Positions 1-8,817 of a DNA stretch of 59,226 nucleotides are shown one piece after another. This DNA comes from Sulfurovum sp. GTDB taxonomy: Bacteria > Campylobacterota > Campylobacteria > Campylobacterales > Sulfurovaceae. Where the stretch lies: assembly GCA_027071315.1 (NCBI GenBank), contig JALSUP010000133.1, forward strand, positions 1-59,226, given 5' to 3'. Positions within the stretch are counted from its first letter, which is position 1, and every line of letters begins with the position of its first letter. The translations under genes were made by a program, and so were the position numbers. The notes beneath the pieces were generated by a model that saw only the letters and a list, made by a program, of their open reading frames with translations, searched no databases and had not been told where the DNA came from.

Positions 1-191
1 CCTTCTCAGCATTTTATGAACTCATTGAATGGTGGGTGGCACTGGCAACGGGAGATAATGCGGAAGCATTTCTGGGAACACAGGGCTATGTCTGGGATAC
101 ACAGTCGGACATGATGTTCGCACTCATAGGCGGAATAATGGCACTGCTTCTTCTTTCAAAACAACATGATAAACAGCTCTCCAGAATATAA
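1..191 (+). CDS. C-terminal fragment of DUF2238/YjdF-like membrane protein (5' end outside window)
   Basis: Open frame from base 3: ...FSAFYELIEWWVALATGDNAEAFLGTQGYVWDTQSDMMFALIGGIMALLLLSKQ..., resembling the YjdF C-terminal region; stop TAA at 189-191. Confidence 0.7.
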   Translation, partial: FSAFYELIEWWVALATGDNAEAFLGTQGYVWDTQSDMMFALIGGIMALLLLSKQHDKQLSRI

Positions 192-265
192 GAGAGTTGT
201 TATTCATACTTGTTTCACACTAATGTGTTATCATTGCCTCATAGTTAAAATAAAAAGGATCAATT

Positions 266-679
266 ATGAAAAAGTTAGTATTAACTCTGGGAACCCTGGC
301 TCTTCTGTCATCATCTGCACTCTATGCCGCAAACGGTAACGGCGGAGGGAAGCATCAGTACAAGCATCAGTATAAAAAACAGCATAAATATCAAAAACAG
401 AATCAATATAAAGGAAGTAACGGTTCCCAGGGAAACGGTCAGGGCGGAATGTCCGGTATGGGACAGGGAAACGGTAATATGTCAGGCAATGGCCAGGGAC
501 AAGGTCAGGGTATGAAGTCCGGTAATGGCCAGGGAAAAGGAAATATGTCCGGTCAGGGGCAAGGTGGCGGTAACGCAATGAGAGGCGGAAGCGGTAACAA
601 AGGCGGTAATGCTATGAGAGGCGGCGGCGGAAATAAAGGCGGAAGTCGTGGCGGCGGAGGCGGAAAAGGAAAGAGATAA
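266..679 (+). CDS. Small exported Gly/Asn/Gln-rich low-complexity protein
   Basis: Signal peptide MKKLVLTLGTLALLSSSALYA, then GQGQG/GNMSG/GGNAMRGG repeats. Confidence 0.7.
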   Translation: MKKLVLTLGTLALLSSSALYAANGNGGGKHQYKHQYKKQHKYQKQNQYKGSNGSQGNGQGGMSGMGQGNGNMSGNGQGQGQGMKSGNGQGKGNMSGQGQGGGNAMRGGSGNKGGNAMRGGGGNKGGSRGGGGGKGKR

Positions 680-704
680 CTCCTTATCTCCCTACTTTTC
701 TTCT

Positions 705-1265
705 TTAGTGCTTCTTGATCTCGGAGACGATGACACCTCTGAGGTCACCCTCTTTAAAGCCTACTGCTTGGTCATGCGGATAGTTTGTCGCCAGTGATTT
801 TGATATCTCTTCTGACAGATCGCTTCCATGACACTTCAAACAGACGGCTTTGGCCACAAGTGGTTTATAGACTCTTGTGCTGTCTCCTGCTTCTACAACT
901 TTAATGTCTTTGGGTGTAAATGTTTTAGCTTCAATGGCAGCAACATACTCTTTCATGACTTTTTCATCTAAAGCATCAGGTTTATTGACACTTTCATTTC
1001 TTACTTTGAGTGCCGTTCTGCGTACTTTCGCATAGTCTGGCAGCTTTTTATTGACATCTACAGTAATTTCATTGGCTTTAGCCGTACAGAAGCCCAAAGC
1101 TCCCATGCCGGATTTATCGGCTTTCATTTGTGCTTTAAGCTCGGTTTTGAGTGCACCGCCTAACATTTTGATGTACTTGACACCTTCTTGTTTAACGGCT
1201 GTATTGTCTGCTGTGGCAAACGATGTACATAAAAGTGTTGAGAGTAAAAGTGTGTGTAATTTCAT
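705..1265 (-). CDS. DUF3365 (Tll0287-like) periplasmic haem protein
   Basis: Signal peptide, CLKCHG haem c motif, DUF3365-like spacing. Confidence 0.75.
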   Translation of the reverse strand: MKLHTLLLSTLLCTSFATADNTAVKQEGVKYIKMLGGALKTELKAQMKADKSGMGALGFCTAKANEITVDVNKKLPDYAKVRRTALKVRNESVNKPDALDEKVMKEYVAAIEAKTFTPKDIKVVEAGDSTRVYKPLVAKAVCLKCHGSDLSEEISKSLATNYPHDQAVGFKEGDLRGVIVSEIKKH

Positions 1266-1317
1266 GGTTGATCCTCAATTTTTTGTTGATTATAAGTCAT
1301 TAAACTTAAGGTATCTT

Positions 1318-2004
1318 TTAAACCACTTGAATATGCACTCTTTTGTACCCATATTTTCTGGCCAGATGGTAGATCTTCTTGGCGTGTCTCGTATTGAGAC
1401 GAATACAGCCGTGAGAAGCCTGTCTACCAAGATTTCTTACATAATTGGTACCGTGAATGGCAAAGCCTTTATAGTAAAAGACCGAATACGGCATCGGGGA
1501 ATTGTTCCACTTTCTTGAGTAGTGCATAGGCGTCGCATGGTAAGGCTTATAGTTCCCGGAAGGCGTTCGGTACCCTTTTTTGCCCGTAGAACATAGCCAG
1601 GTATAGATGAGTACATTGCCCTTATAGACTTTCATCGTCTGTGTGGACTTGTTGACATAAATATGGATGTCACCGGGAATAGAGGCGAGATTTTTCTCTC
1701 TGACACGCTCTTTGGCTTCCTTTCTCCATATCTGTTTTTGAATCACCCTCTTTTGGGCTCTGTACTGTAACTCTTCACCATGGATCTTAGAGATCATCTT
1801 TTCATAGGCACGAATACGTGATCCGTTAAATGATTTGCGTTTCTCTTTTTGCAGGGTTTTTGTCAGCATTTTCTGCTGTGTAGTCGCCACATAGATCTTT
1901 CTATCGACTTTCTGCATTTGAACGTAAGGATTGGCTTGTAATAAAGAAGTAAGAAAGAGAAGCATTCCAAAATAACGTAGTTTTTTTAATAGACTTTGAT
2001 ACAT
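1318..2004 (-). CDS. L,D-transpeptidase (YkuD domain)
   Basis: SHGCIRLNTRHAKKIY catalytic motif, GTPSGNY...PYSVFYYKGFAIHG. Confidence 0.85.
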   Translation of the reverse strand: MYQSLLKKLRYFGMLLFLTSLLQANPYVQMQKVDRKIYVATTQQKMLTKTLQKEKRKSFNGSRIRAYEKMISKIHGEELQYRAQKRVIQKQIWRKEAKERVREKNLASIPGDIHIYVNKSTQTMKVYKGNVLIYTWLCSTGKKGYRTPSGNYKPYHATPMHYSRKWNNSPMPYSVFYYKGFAIHGTNYVRNLGRQASHGCIRLNTRHAKKIYHLARKYGYKRVHIQVV

Positions 2005-2109
2005 TTGATGTCCTTTCCAATAAGCTTTTAATGGAAGCCTTTGATGGACGACTTCTCTTTATTGGCTTATGGCCATTATAGAGAAGTGTGTGGGGAATGG
2101 GTGTGTAAT

Positions 2110-3015
2110 TTAGGCGAGTGTGGTTCTTTTTTTGGCACCGACGAGCCAGTAAGAGACGGCCAGACCGACAATCACGGCGGCAATGACGAGTAGTTCTTCA
2201 CCCTTTTCCGAGGAGAGAGAGTAAATGAGTATTTTCCGTATAAGTGCAGCCATCGCCAGCATGATAAAGGCACCGATGGCAAAGCCTTTTCCCTGCAGAT
2301 GGTTGATCTCTTCGTGTATCAGTTCAATGGCTGCCCAGAGGACAAGGAGTGAGCCCAGCACGGTCAAGATACCCTTTTCTATACCGATGTCAGAGAAGAA
2401 AAGGAGGTAAATGTCATAAACAAAAAGTCCAATGGCAAAAAAGGCGACCACTGCCAAAGCACCCGCAAGGAAATAATTGATGTAAGAGTTAAACTTTTTT
2501 AAGCCCGTAAGAATACCCTTCTCTACTTTTGAGAGTGACAGAAAATGGCTTAACTCCTCTTCTCTGTAAGAAGAAGTAAGCACATCGAGGTTCATATCGA
2601 TGATCTTCTCTACGGCTTGAATTTCGGATACATGGTGTACTTTGTTGTCGAAGTTCTCTTCGATGCTTGCAATCACAAAGGTACGGACAAAGGTAAAGGC
2701 GGAGTTGACATAGTGTGTCGGCAGACCGATGCGTACATGCACTTCACCGATCTTATACAGGTAGGTAAAGTACTGCATGTCATATTTACCACAGAAAAGA
2801 TTGATGAACCACTCTTTGATCTTTTTACGGTGAAAAGCGATGATCTCTTTGTTCTTCAGAAACTGTGCCGTCTTACCAAACCCCCAGATGTAGTCGTAAA
2901 ACCCGTCTATAAATTCATCTGCCAGTGCTTCCATACGTGGTTGCAGGTTTTTGAGAATGGCTGCCTCTTCTTCGCTGAACTTATAGTGCTCTTTCAAGTC
3001 TCGATAATTTTGCAT
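2110..3015 (-). CDS. Protoglobin-domain protein with C-terminal PsiE-like membrane domain
   Basis: N-terminal protoglobin-like helices (FxDGFYDYIWGF...F...LFCGKYDMQYFTYLYKIGEVHVRIGLPTHYV); C-terminal TM segments with AAIELIHEEINHL as in PsiE. Confidence 0.75.
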   Translation of the reverse strand: MQNYRDLKEHYKFSEEEAAILKNLQPRMEALADEFIDGFYDYIWGFGKTAQFLKNKEIIAFHRKKIKEWFINLFCGKYDMQYFTYLYKIGEVHVRIGLPTHYVNSAFTFVRTFVIASIEENFDNKVHHVSEIQAVEKIIDMNLDVLTSSYREEELSHFLSLSKVEKGILTGLKKFNSYINYFLAGALAVVAFFAIGLFVYDIYLLFFSDIGIEKGILTVLGSLLVLWAAIELIHEEINHLQGKGFAIGAFIMLAMAALIRKILIYSLSSEKGEELLVIAAVIVGLAVSYWLVGAKKRTTLA

Positions 3016-3099
3016 ACGCTTTCCTTTAAATGAATCCTCTAAAAGGGGAGTATAACATTTTTACAATTCAAGAGAATGTATATGTTCCATCATTCCCCC

Positions 3100-3146
3100 G
3101 TAGGGTGCGTAATCACGCACCAAATACAACAAAGGTGCGTGATATG
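3100..3146 (+). repeat. REP-like palindrome (GTAG + GGTGCGTAATCACGCACC)
   Basis: GTAG head followed by 7-bp perfect arms GGTGCGT/ACGCACC, then another GGTGCGTGAT copy. Confidence 0.5.
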
Positions 3147-3167
3147 AATCCTATCGTAGTGATGACA

Positions 3168-4100
3168 CTAGCTAACAATTTTAGTAGCGGTCAAAAAGAG
3201 GTAGTGTTTCCCCGTAATGGTCACTCTGTACTTTTTCTGTTGCAGATACTTCTTGCAGAAGATCACATCGTTAAAGAGCAGAGACATTTCAGACATGGCA
3301 TAGTTCGGTGCTTTGGCACCGTAGACCATCTCCCCGCCGATCCAACGTGAGTTGGGAAAACCGAGTATGAGTGCAGCGTCATTTTTGTTAAGGTATTCCT
3401 GTACCACTTTCATGAAAAAAGGTTTGAAGTCGATCTCCGGACTCTGCAGTGTCCCTATGCTGATGAGCAGGTCAAAGGTACCCAGATCAAGATCATCCAA
3501 TTTATTAATATCAAAAGCATGGAAGCTGACGTTCTCCTCAGGAAAACGCCCCTGGGCGTACTCTATAGCTGTGGCAGAGTGGTCAATGCCGACGAGTTCC
3601 ATTTTGTCATATTGATGAATATTTAAGTTCTTTTTAATGACCTCAAACTCATCTCCACGGTTCACTCCAAGGTCTAAAATACGTCTTCTTTTTTCGAGTG
3701 TGACATTTTTAAGAGCCTGCTGATAGTAGTAGATAAAGGCAGGTTCTTCCATTTTGTGTATGGTGAAAAATTTGGAAGTCACCCCGTATTTTTCTTTTTT
3801 ATTGCTAAGCGTGTCCAGGTGAAAAGAAGAGGCTGCTTCCAGCTTTTTAAAGTGTAGCTCTACCAGCGGGTATTGGCTCTCTTTGGGTAGAAGCATTTTA
3901 CATTTTAAAAGTTCTGCCAGGTCCATCCAGGATTTGAGACTGCGAGAAAGATAGCTTTTGCCATCGATAAGCATAAGGTTTCCGGCATATCCCTCACCCA
4001 GATCGGGGTTGAGTACGGAAAAAGAGACTCTGTCGTGCTTTGCAAGCTCTTTTTTGAGTAATGGTATGATGTCTATCATGCTTTGGGAAGAGAAGGTCAT
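3168..4100 (-). CDS. Class I SAM-dependent methyltransferase
   Basis: RRILDLGVNRGDEFEVI ... ELVGIDHSATAIEYAQ ... FDLLISIGTLQS motifs. Confidence 0.75.
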   Translation of the reverse strand: MTFSSQSMIDIIPLLKKELAKHDRVSFSVLNPDLGEGYAGNLMLIDGKSYLSRSLKSWMDLAELLKCKMLLPKESQYPLVELHFKKLEAASSFHLDTLSNKKEKYGVTSKFFTIHKMEEPAFIYYYQQALKNVTLEKRRRILDLGVNRGDEFEVIKKNLNIHQYDKMELVGIDHSATAIEYAQGRFPEENVSFHAFDINKLDDLDLGTFDLLISIGTLQSPEIDFKPFFMKVVQEYLNKNDAALILGFPNSRWIGGEMVYGAKAPNYAMSEMSLLFNDVIFCKKYLQQKKYRVTITGKHYLFLTATKIVS

Positions 4101-4211
4101 GGTTATGCCTGAAAATCGTTTGTTCCATTGTATATCTTGGAACTTAAAGTGACTATAGTTTGTTTGTAATTTCTTTCAAACCTGGTCATATGCCCCAGAC
4201 CAGTTCCTTCA

Positions 4212-4676
4212 CTATTGGCCCAGTGCAAGGATTAGGTCATTAAAGTTTTCCTGTGCTTCAAGAATGTTCTGCTGTGTCTGGGCATTATTGTCAATGATCA
4301 TTCCCGCTACTTCCACGATCCTGTCGCCCATTTCCCCGATGAGCACTTCTGTCTCAACGATACGGTCTGCCATCACTCCGATGCGGTCGGCCATTTCGCC
4401 TATATCATCCGCCAATGCCAACATGGCTAAAAGATAGTCTTTGTTGATGCCCTCAAGACTGTTAATATTTTCGGAAGCTATCTTCAGGTTTTCAGACATC
4501 TGAAGTGCTTTTTGACTCTGGTCAAGTTCAAATTTGCTAACAGTATAAGTTATGTTCAGGTATCCTTCCCCACAGGTCAAGGGATCAGGTATAATACCGC
4601 CTCCCGGCCATGAAAAGCCAAAGGCATGGAGAGAAAGAGTCGAAGATACAATCAATGTCATCAGTATTTTTTTCAT
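4212..4676 (-). CDS. Exported coiled-coil protein of unknown function
   Basis: Signal peptide; heptad-like MADRIGVMADRIVETEVLIGEMGDRIVE. Confidence 0.6.
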   Translation of the reverse strand: MKKILMTLIVSSTLSLHAFGFSWPGGGIIPDPLTCGEGYLNITYTVSKFELDQSQKALQMSENLKIASENINSLEGINKDYLLAMLALADDIGEMADRIGVMADRIVETEVLIGEMGDRIVEVAGMIIDNNAQTQQNILEAQENFNDLILALGQ

Positions 4677-4691
4677 AGTTCACCTTTATAA

Positions 4692-4958
4692 TTGAACCCT
4701 CTGATTAACCTAGGCATTCACAACATCTCTAGCTTTTGTCTAGGCTAGGCACTCTTTTGAAACCCTAGCTGTAGCTAAGGTGAAAAAGAGTAACAACGCA
4801 TAGAGGAAAGCTAGTGATGCCCTTTGGGTGGGTTTACAAACGCAATCTTGCACAAGATATTTACTTCGTCTTAGCTATGGCTAGGACTCATAAATCTCTT
4901 GCACAATCTTACATTTGTAAAACCCATTGTGAATGTCTAGGTTAATCAGAGGGTTCAA
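4692..4958. mobile_element. MITE-like element with ~32-bp terminal inverted repeats and nested internal inverted repeats
   Basis: TTGAACCCTCTGATTAACCTAGGCATTCACAA (4692-4723) against the reverse complement at 4927-4958 (1 mismatch); internal pairs 4763-4779/4870-4886 and ~4829-4857/4897-4925. Confidence 0.65.
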
Positions 4959-5101
4959 AAGTATATATTCATAATAGCAAAACTTTATTGAATTTAATAT
5001 AAAATGCTCCAATAGTATACTTTTGGCCTTTTCTGTTAAGGAAGTGATGGAATAGCATTTCCCTTGGAATACCATATCCTATTTTCAAAAGGAACCTGAT
5101 C

Positions 5102-6334
5102 ATGCAAGCATATACTCTTATTGTTATCGGTTCCGGTGCAGCGGGCATGATGGCAGCCATTACAGCAGCACGAAACGGCAAAAAAGTCCTTCTTCTCGAA
5201 AAACTCTCCAAGATCGGTGCCAAGCTTAAAGCCACAGGCGGCGGACGATGTAACCTCACCAACACGCTTGACAATGAAACCTTTATGTCTCATTTTGGGC
5301 GTGACGGAAAGTTCATGATGCCTGCACTTGATGCCTTTGATCATAAAGCACTCATGGCTTTTTTTAAAGAGATCGGGGTTGAGAGTCATGCCCCTGACGG
5401 CTTTCGTGTCTTTCCTATGACGCACAGTTCTTCTACGATCATTGATGCAATGCAGCAAGAGATGGAAGGTCTGGGTGTAGAAGTTCGCTGTTCTCAAAAA
5501 GTCATAGCCCTCAGTTGTAACAACACACAGATATCTGCAGTAGAGACCATGACAGACACGTATCTGACTGACCATGTGGTGGTTGCCACCGGCGGTAAAG
5601 GCTACCCCGTTCTGGGTGCAGAGGGTGACGGCTATGCTTTGGCCGAGTCTCTAGGACACAAAGTCACAGAGGTTTTCCCGGCCATGATGCCACTCAAGTG
5701 TAAAGAGAAATGGGTGGCCAACTGTACGGCTGACACCATTGCCAAAGTGACCATGACGGTCGATATGAAAAAATATAAAAAGCTCAAAGCACAGGGAGAC
5801 CTCATTTTTACCAAAAGCGGTATCCGCGGGCCTGTTGTACTGGATTTTTCCCGGGAGATCACCCCACTTTTGAGTCAATATGAGGAAGTACCTGTTTTGA
5901 TGAACCTTACCAAAGGGATGAATGAAGAGCAGATACGTGCACACTTTAAAAAAGTGTTGGAGAAAGACCCGCATCAGAATGTTCTGGCACTTGTGAAGAC
6001 TTTATTGCCCGAATCTGTAAGCCTGGAATTGTGTCGGTCGGCTGAAGCCAACCCTACCTTGGGACTGCACAAACTTCCGGGTGTGGTGAGAGACAGACTT
6101 ATTAAACTGCTTGTCTGGACACCGTTGACCATTAACGGGCATGACGGCTTTAAAATGGCTATGATCACAAGAGGCGGTGTATCGCTCAAAGAGATCGACC
6201 CCTATACGATGCAGAGTAAAAAGTGTCAGGGACTCTACTTTTGCGGTGAAGTGATGAACCTGGACGGCCCCTGTGGCGGCTACAATCTTCAATGGTCCTT
6301 TGCAAGCGGCCATATAGCCGGGAAGTTAGGCTAA
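5102..6334 (+). CDS. NAD(P)/FAD-dependent oxidoreductase, HI0933/YhiN family
   Basis: GSGAAGMMAAITAARNGKKVLLLEK FAD motif; GGRCNLTN; C-term GEVMNLDGPCGGYNLQWSFASG. Confidence 0.9.
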   Translation: MQAYTLIVIGSGAAGMMAAITAARNGKKVLLLEKLSKIGAKLKATGGGRCNLTNTLDNETFMSHFGRDGKFMMPALDAFDHKALMAFFKEIGVESHAPDGFRVFPMTHSSSTIIDAMQQEMEGLGVEVRCSQKVIALSCNNTQISAVETMTDTYLTDHVVVATGGKGYPVLGAEGDGYALAESLGHKVTEVFPAMMPLKCKEKWVANCTADTIAKVTMTVDMKKYKKLKAQGDLIFTKSGIRGPVVLDFSREITPLLSQYEEVPVLMNLTKGMNEEQIRAHFKKVLEKDPHQNVLALVKTLLPESVSLELCRSAEANPTLGLHKLPGVVRDRLIKLLVWTPLTINGHDGFKMAMITRGGVSLKEIDPYTMQSKKCQGLYFCGEVMNLDGPCGGYNLQWSFASGHIAGKLG

Positions 6335-6496
6335 AGATCATGTTCAGATACGTGATATTTATTAATATACCAATATCTTCTTTTTGATACTCTTTTTCAG
6401 TTTAGACTAAGTACAAATTCATCATAATCATAATACAGATGTTAAACTCAAATTGTTATTGAATTTAAATACTATCTATTATAGAAAGGTACACTA

Positions 6497-7702
6497 ATGG
6501 AAAGAAGAGACTTCTTTAAAAAAGCTGCTGTCACGGCAGGTGCTGCGGCACTTGGAAGCAGTACACTTGAGGCAGGTACAACACACCAGCCCGTAGACAA
6601 CAGAAAACCGATGAATGTGACATTTCCCGAGAAGCGCCCGTTGATCGTTTATTCTGACAGACCACCTCTTTTGGAGACACCGAGAGAGGTCTTTACTTCG
6701 GCATTGACACCCAATGACCAGTTTTTTGTACGTTGGCATATGCCGGACATCCCTACTTTCATTGACCCTGACAAATTTACCATTTCGGTAAATGGTCTGG
6801 TCAATAAAGAGTTGAAGATTTCACTCAATGACCTGAAAACAAAGTATGAGCAGGTCGATGTGACTGCCGTACTGCAATGTGGAGGAAACAGCCGTTCTGC
6901 CTTTACACCGACTGCCGGTGGTATTCAATGGGGTAGCGGAGCTATGGGCTGTGCAAGATGGAGAGGGGTAAGACTCAAAGACCTTCTGGACAAAGCTGGA
7001 CTCAAAAAAGAGGCTGCATGGATCGGGTTTAACGGTTCTGAGAAAGCCGCTTACTATGAGACACCTAACTTCATACGTGAATTAAAACTGGAAGAGTTAG
7101 ATGACCATGTCATTTTGGCTTATGAAATGAACGGTGAAGACCTACCTTATCTGAACGGATACCCCTTAAGACTTATCATTCCGGGTTCCTACTCCGACTC
7201 ATGGGTAAAAATGCTTTCAAACATTACTGTGACCAATGAATACAAAAAGCTCTTCTTCATGGACATTGCCTACCGTGTACCGGACAATGAAACAGAAGGT
7301 GAAACACCGGAGAAGAAGTTTCCTAAGACGAAGCCTATTACCAAAATGAATGTGAAATCCATCATTGGTTACCCGACGAATGGCAGTACTTTGAGCCATA
7401 AGTCAGAAGTGGTCGTACGTGGTGTTGCCTGGGATGACGGGCATGGAATTAAAAAGGTACTGGTCTCTCTTGACGGTGGTAAAACATGGAAAGAGTCCCT
7501 GCTTGACTCCGGACGTTTGGGACGTTATGCCTACCGAGCATTCAGATTCCACTTTAAACCGACAGGCTACGGTAAAGTCAAGATCATGGCAAAGGCTATC
7601 AACAATCTTGGGCATGAGCAGCCGCTTTCAAAAGACATTCCATGGAACCATGGCGGATATAAATACAACGGTATTGACGAAGTTACCGTAGAAGTCGTGT
7701 AA
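6497..7702 (+). CDS. sorA: Sulfite dehydrogenase molybdopterin catalytic subunit (SorA/SoxC-like)
   Basis: N-terminal export signal MERRDFFKKAAVTAG; LQCGGNSRS; C-terminal Mo-co dimerisation domain. Confidence 0.8.
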   Translation: MERRDFFKKAAVTAGAAALGSSTLEAGTTHQPVDNRKPMNVTFPEKRPLIVYSDRPPLLETPREVFTSALTPNDQFFVRWHMPDIPTFIDPDKFTISVNGLVNKELKISLNDLKTKYEQVDVTAVLQCGGNSRSAFTPTAGGIQWGSGAMGCARWRGVRLKDLLDKAGLKKEAAWIGFNGSEKAAYYETPNFIRELKLEELDDHVILAYEMNGEDLPYLNGYPLRLIIPGSYSDSWVKMLSNITVTNEYKKLFFMDIAYRVPDNETEGETPEKKFPKTKPITKMNVKSIIGYPTNGSTLSHKSEVVVRGVAWDDGHGIKKVLVSLDGGKTWKESLLDSGRLGRYAYRAFRFHFKPTGYGKVKIMAKAINNLGHEQPLSKDIPWNHGGYKYNGIDEVTVEVV

Positions 7703-7706
7703 GGAT

Positions 7707-8021
7707 ATGAATATGAAGAAATTACTTTTAACAGCAGTACTTGCTGCATCACCGCTTTTTGCACAAATTTCAGCAAAAGGTGAAGTGCCTTATGTTGCCT
7801 TTCCGGTCAAAATGGGTCAGGGCTTTGATGAAGTACAGGCAAACTGCCTCATGTGTCACTCTTTTGGATACATTATCAATCAGGGAAAACAGTCCAAGAA
7901 GTTCTGGCGTGGGAAAGTAGACAAGATGATCGTTCACTTTAAAGCCCCTATTAACAAACAATCTGCCGATATTGTGGTTGAATACCTTTTCGAACATTAT
8001 GGAAACGGGAAAGAGGAGTAG
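7707..8021 (+). CDS. sorB: Monohaem c-type cytochrome, sulfite dehydrogenase SorB-like subunit
   Basis: Signal peptide, NCLMCHS motif, directly downstream of the SorA-like gene. Confidence 0.75.
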   Translation: MNMKKLLLTAVLAASPLFAQISAKGEVPYVAFPVKMGQGFDEVQANCLMCHSFGYIINQGKQSKKFWRGKVDKMIVHFKAPINKQSADIVVEYLFEHYGNGKEE

Positions 8022-8057
8022 TCTTCTCTTTTTCTGGAGGCAAGGTTTTTCCTTGTC

Positions 8058-8699
8058 TTATGTGTTTATCTTCCCTTTGCTCCTTCGGGCAACAGTATCT
8101 CTGAACAACCATGTTTCCCGAATCTTATTTCTCTCATCCTCTGAAAGCTGTGCTTCCTCATACCTTCCCGCATTTTCAAGCTGTCTCTGGGCTTCATAGA
8201 GCATTAAGGCTGTCGCAACAGAAACATTAAGGCTTTGTACCATGCCCATCATGGGGATGATAACGAGCTTGTCTGCCAGGGCAATGATCTCATCAGAGAC
8301 ACCCTCTTTTTCATTGCCCATCACCAGCACCGTGGGTTTTGTGTAGTCTATGTCTCGAAAAGAGAAAGCTTCCTCGGAAAAGTGGGTAACAACAATTTGA
8401 TAGCCCTCTTCCTGTCTACGCTTTAAAAATTCACATCGTTCATCATTTTCAATACGTGTGCGGTTGACCCAATGGTGTGCGCCCTGGCTAATGGTTCTGT
8501 GTATACGCAGGTCTCGGTTTACGGTATTGCTATAGTAAAGATCGAGCACACCCACGCCCTCTGCAGAACGCAAAATGGCAGAGAGATTTTGGGAATTATG
8601 AACATCGTCAAGGAAGAGTTGGAGTGTGGGTTGTTTTCGAAGTAAGATGTCGTCTATACGGTCGGTACGTGGATTATTTGTCATGTGAGAGTATAGCAT
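8058..8699 (-). CDS. TrmH-type tRNA (2'-O) methyltransferase (SpoU family)
   Basis: NLSAILRSAEGVGV ... VLVMGNEKEGVSDE ... IPMMGMVQSLNVSVATALMLYEAQRQ. Confidence 0.9.
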   Translation of the reverse strand: MLYSHMTNNPRTDRIDDILLRKQPTLQLFLDDVHNSQNLSAILRSAEGVGVLDLYYSNTVNRDLRIHRTISQGAHHWVNRTRIENDERCEFLKRRQEEGYQIVVTHFSEEAFSFRDIDYTKPTVLVMGNEKEGVSDEIIALADKLVIIPMMGMVQSLNVSVATALMLYEAQRQLENAGRYEEAQLSEDERNKIRETWLFRDTVARRSKGKINT

Positions 8700-8720
8700 A
8701 TTCTAATGCCATTTTCTTCC

Positions 8721-8814
8721 TACAAGGGTGGGATCTCCCACCGTTTGATGGCTGATATTTTATCTTGACGGTGGATGCACCCCAAGGGTATTTCCGATGG
8801 GCAATCCACCCTAC
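8721..8814. repeat. REP/BIME-like pair of GGGTGG palindromes
   Basis: GGTGGGATCTCCCACC at 8727-8742 and minus-strand GTAGGGTGGATTGCCC...GGGGTGCATCCACCGT at 8769-8814. Confidence 0.5.
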
Positions 8815-8817
8815 GCA

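Noticed and set aside
266-679. Antisense ORF 264-578 (minus) and other long shadow ORFs throughout the supplied track
   Set aside because: They overlap better-supported genes on the other strand or frame and lack family motifs; treated as non-coding shadows.
4953-5027. CAAAAGTATAT / AGTATACTTTTGG inverted repeat as a second mobile-element end
   Set aside because: Short arms in AT-rich intergenic DNA; could be a promoter or terminator hairpin but nothing supports mobility.
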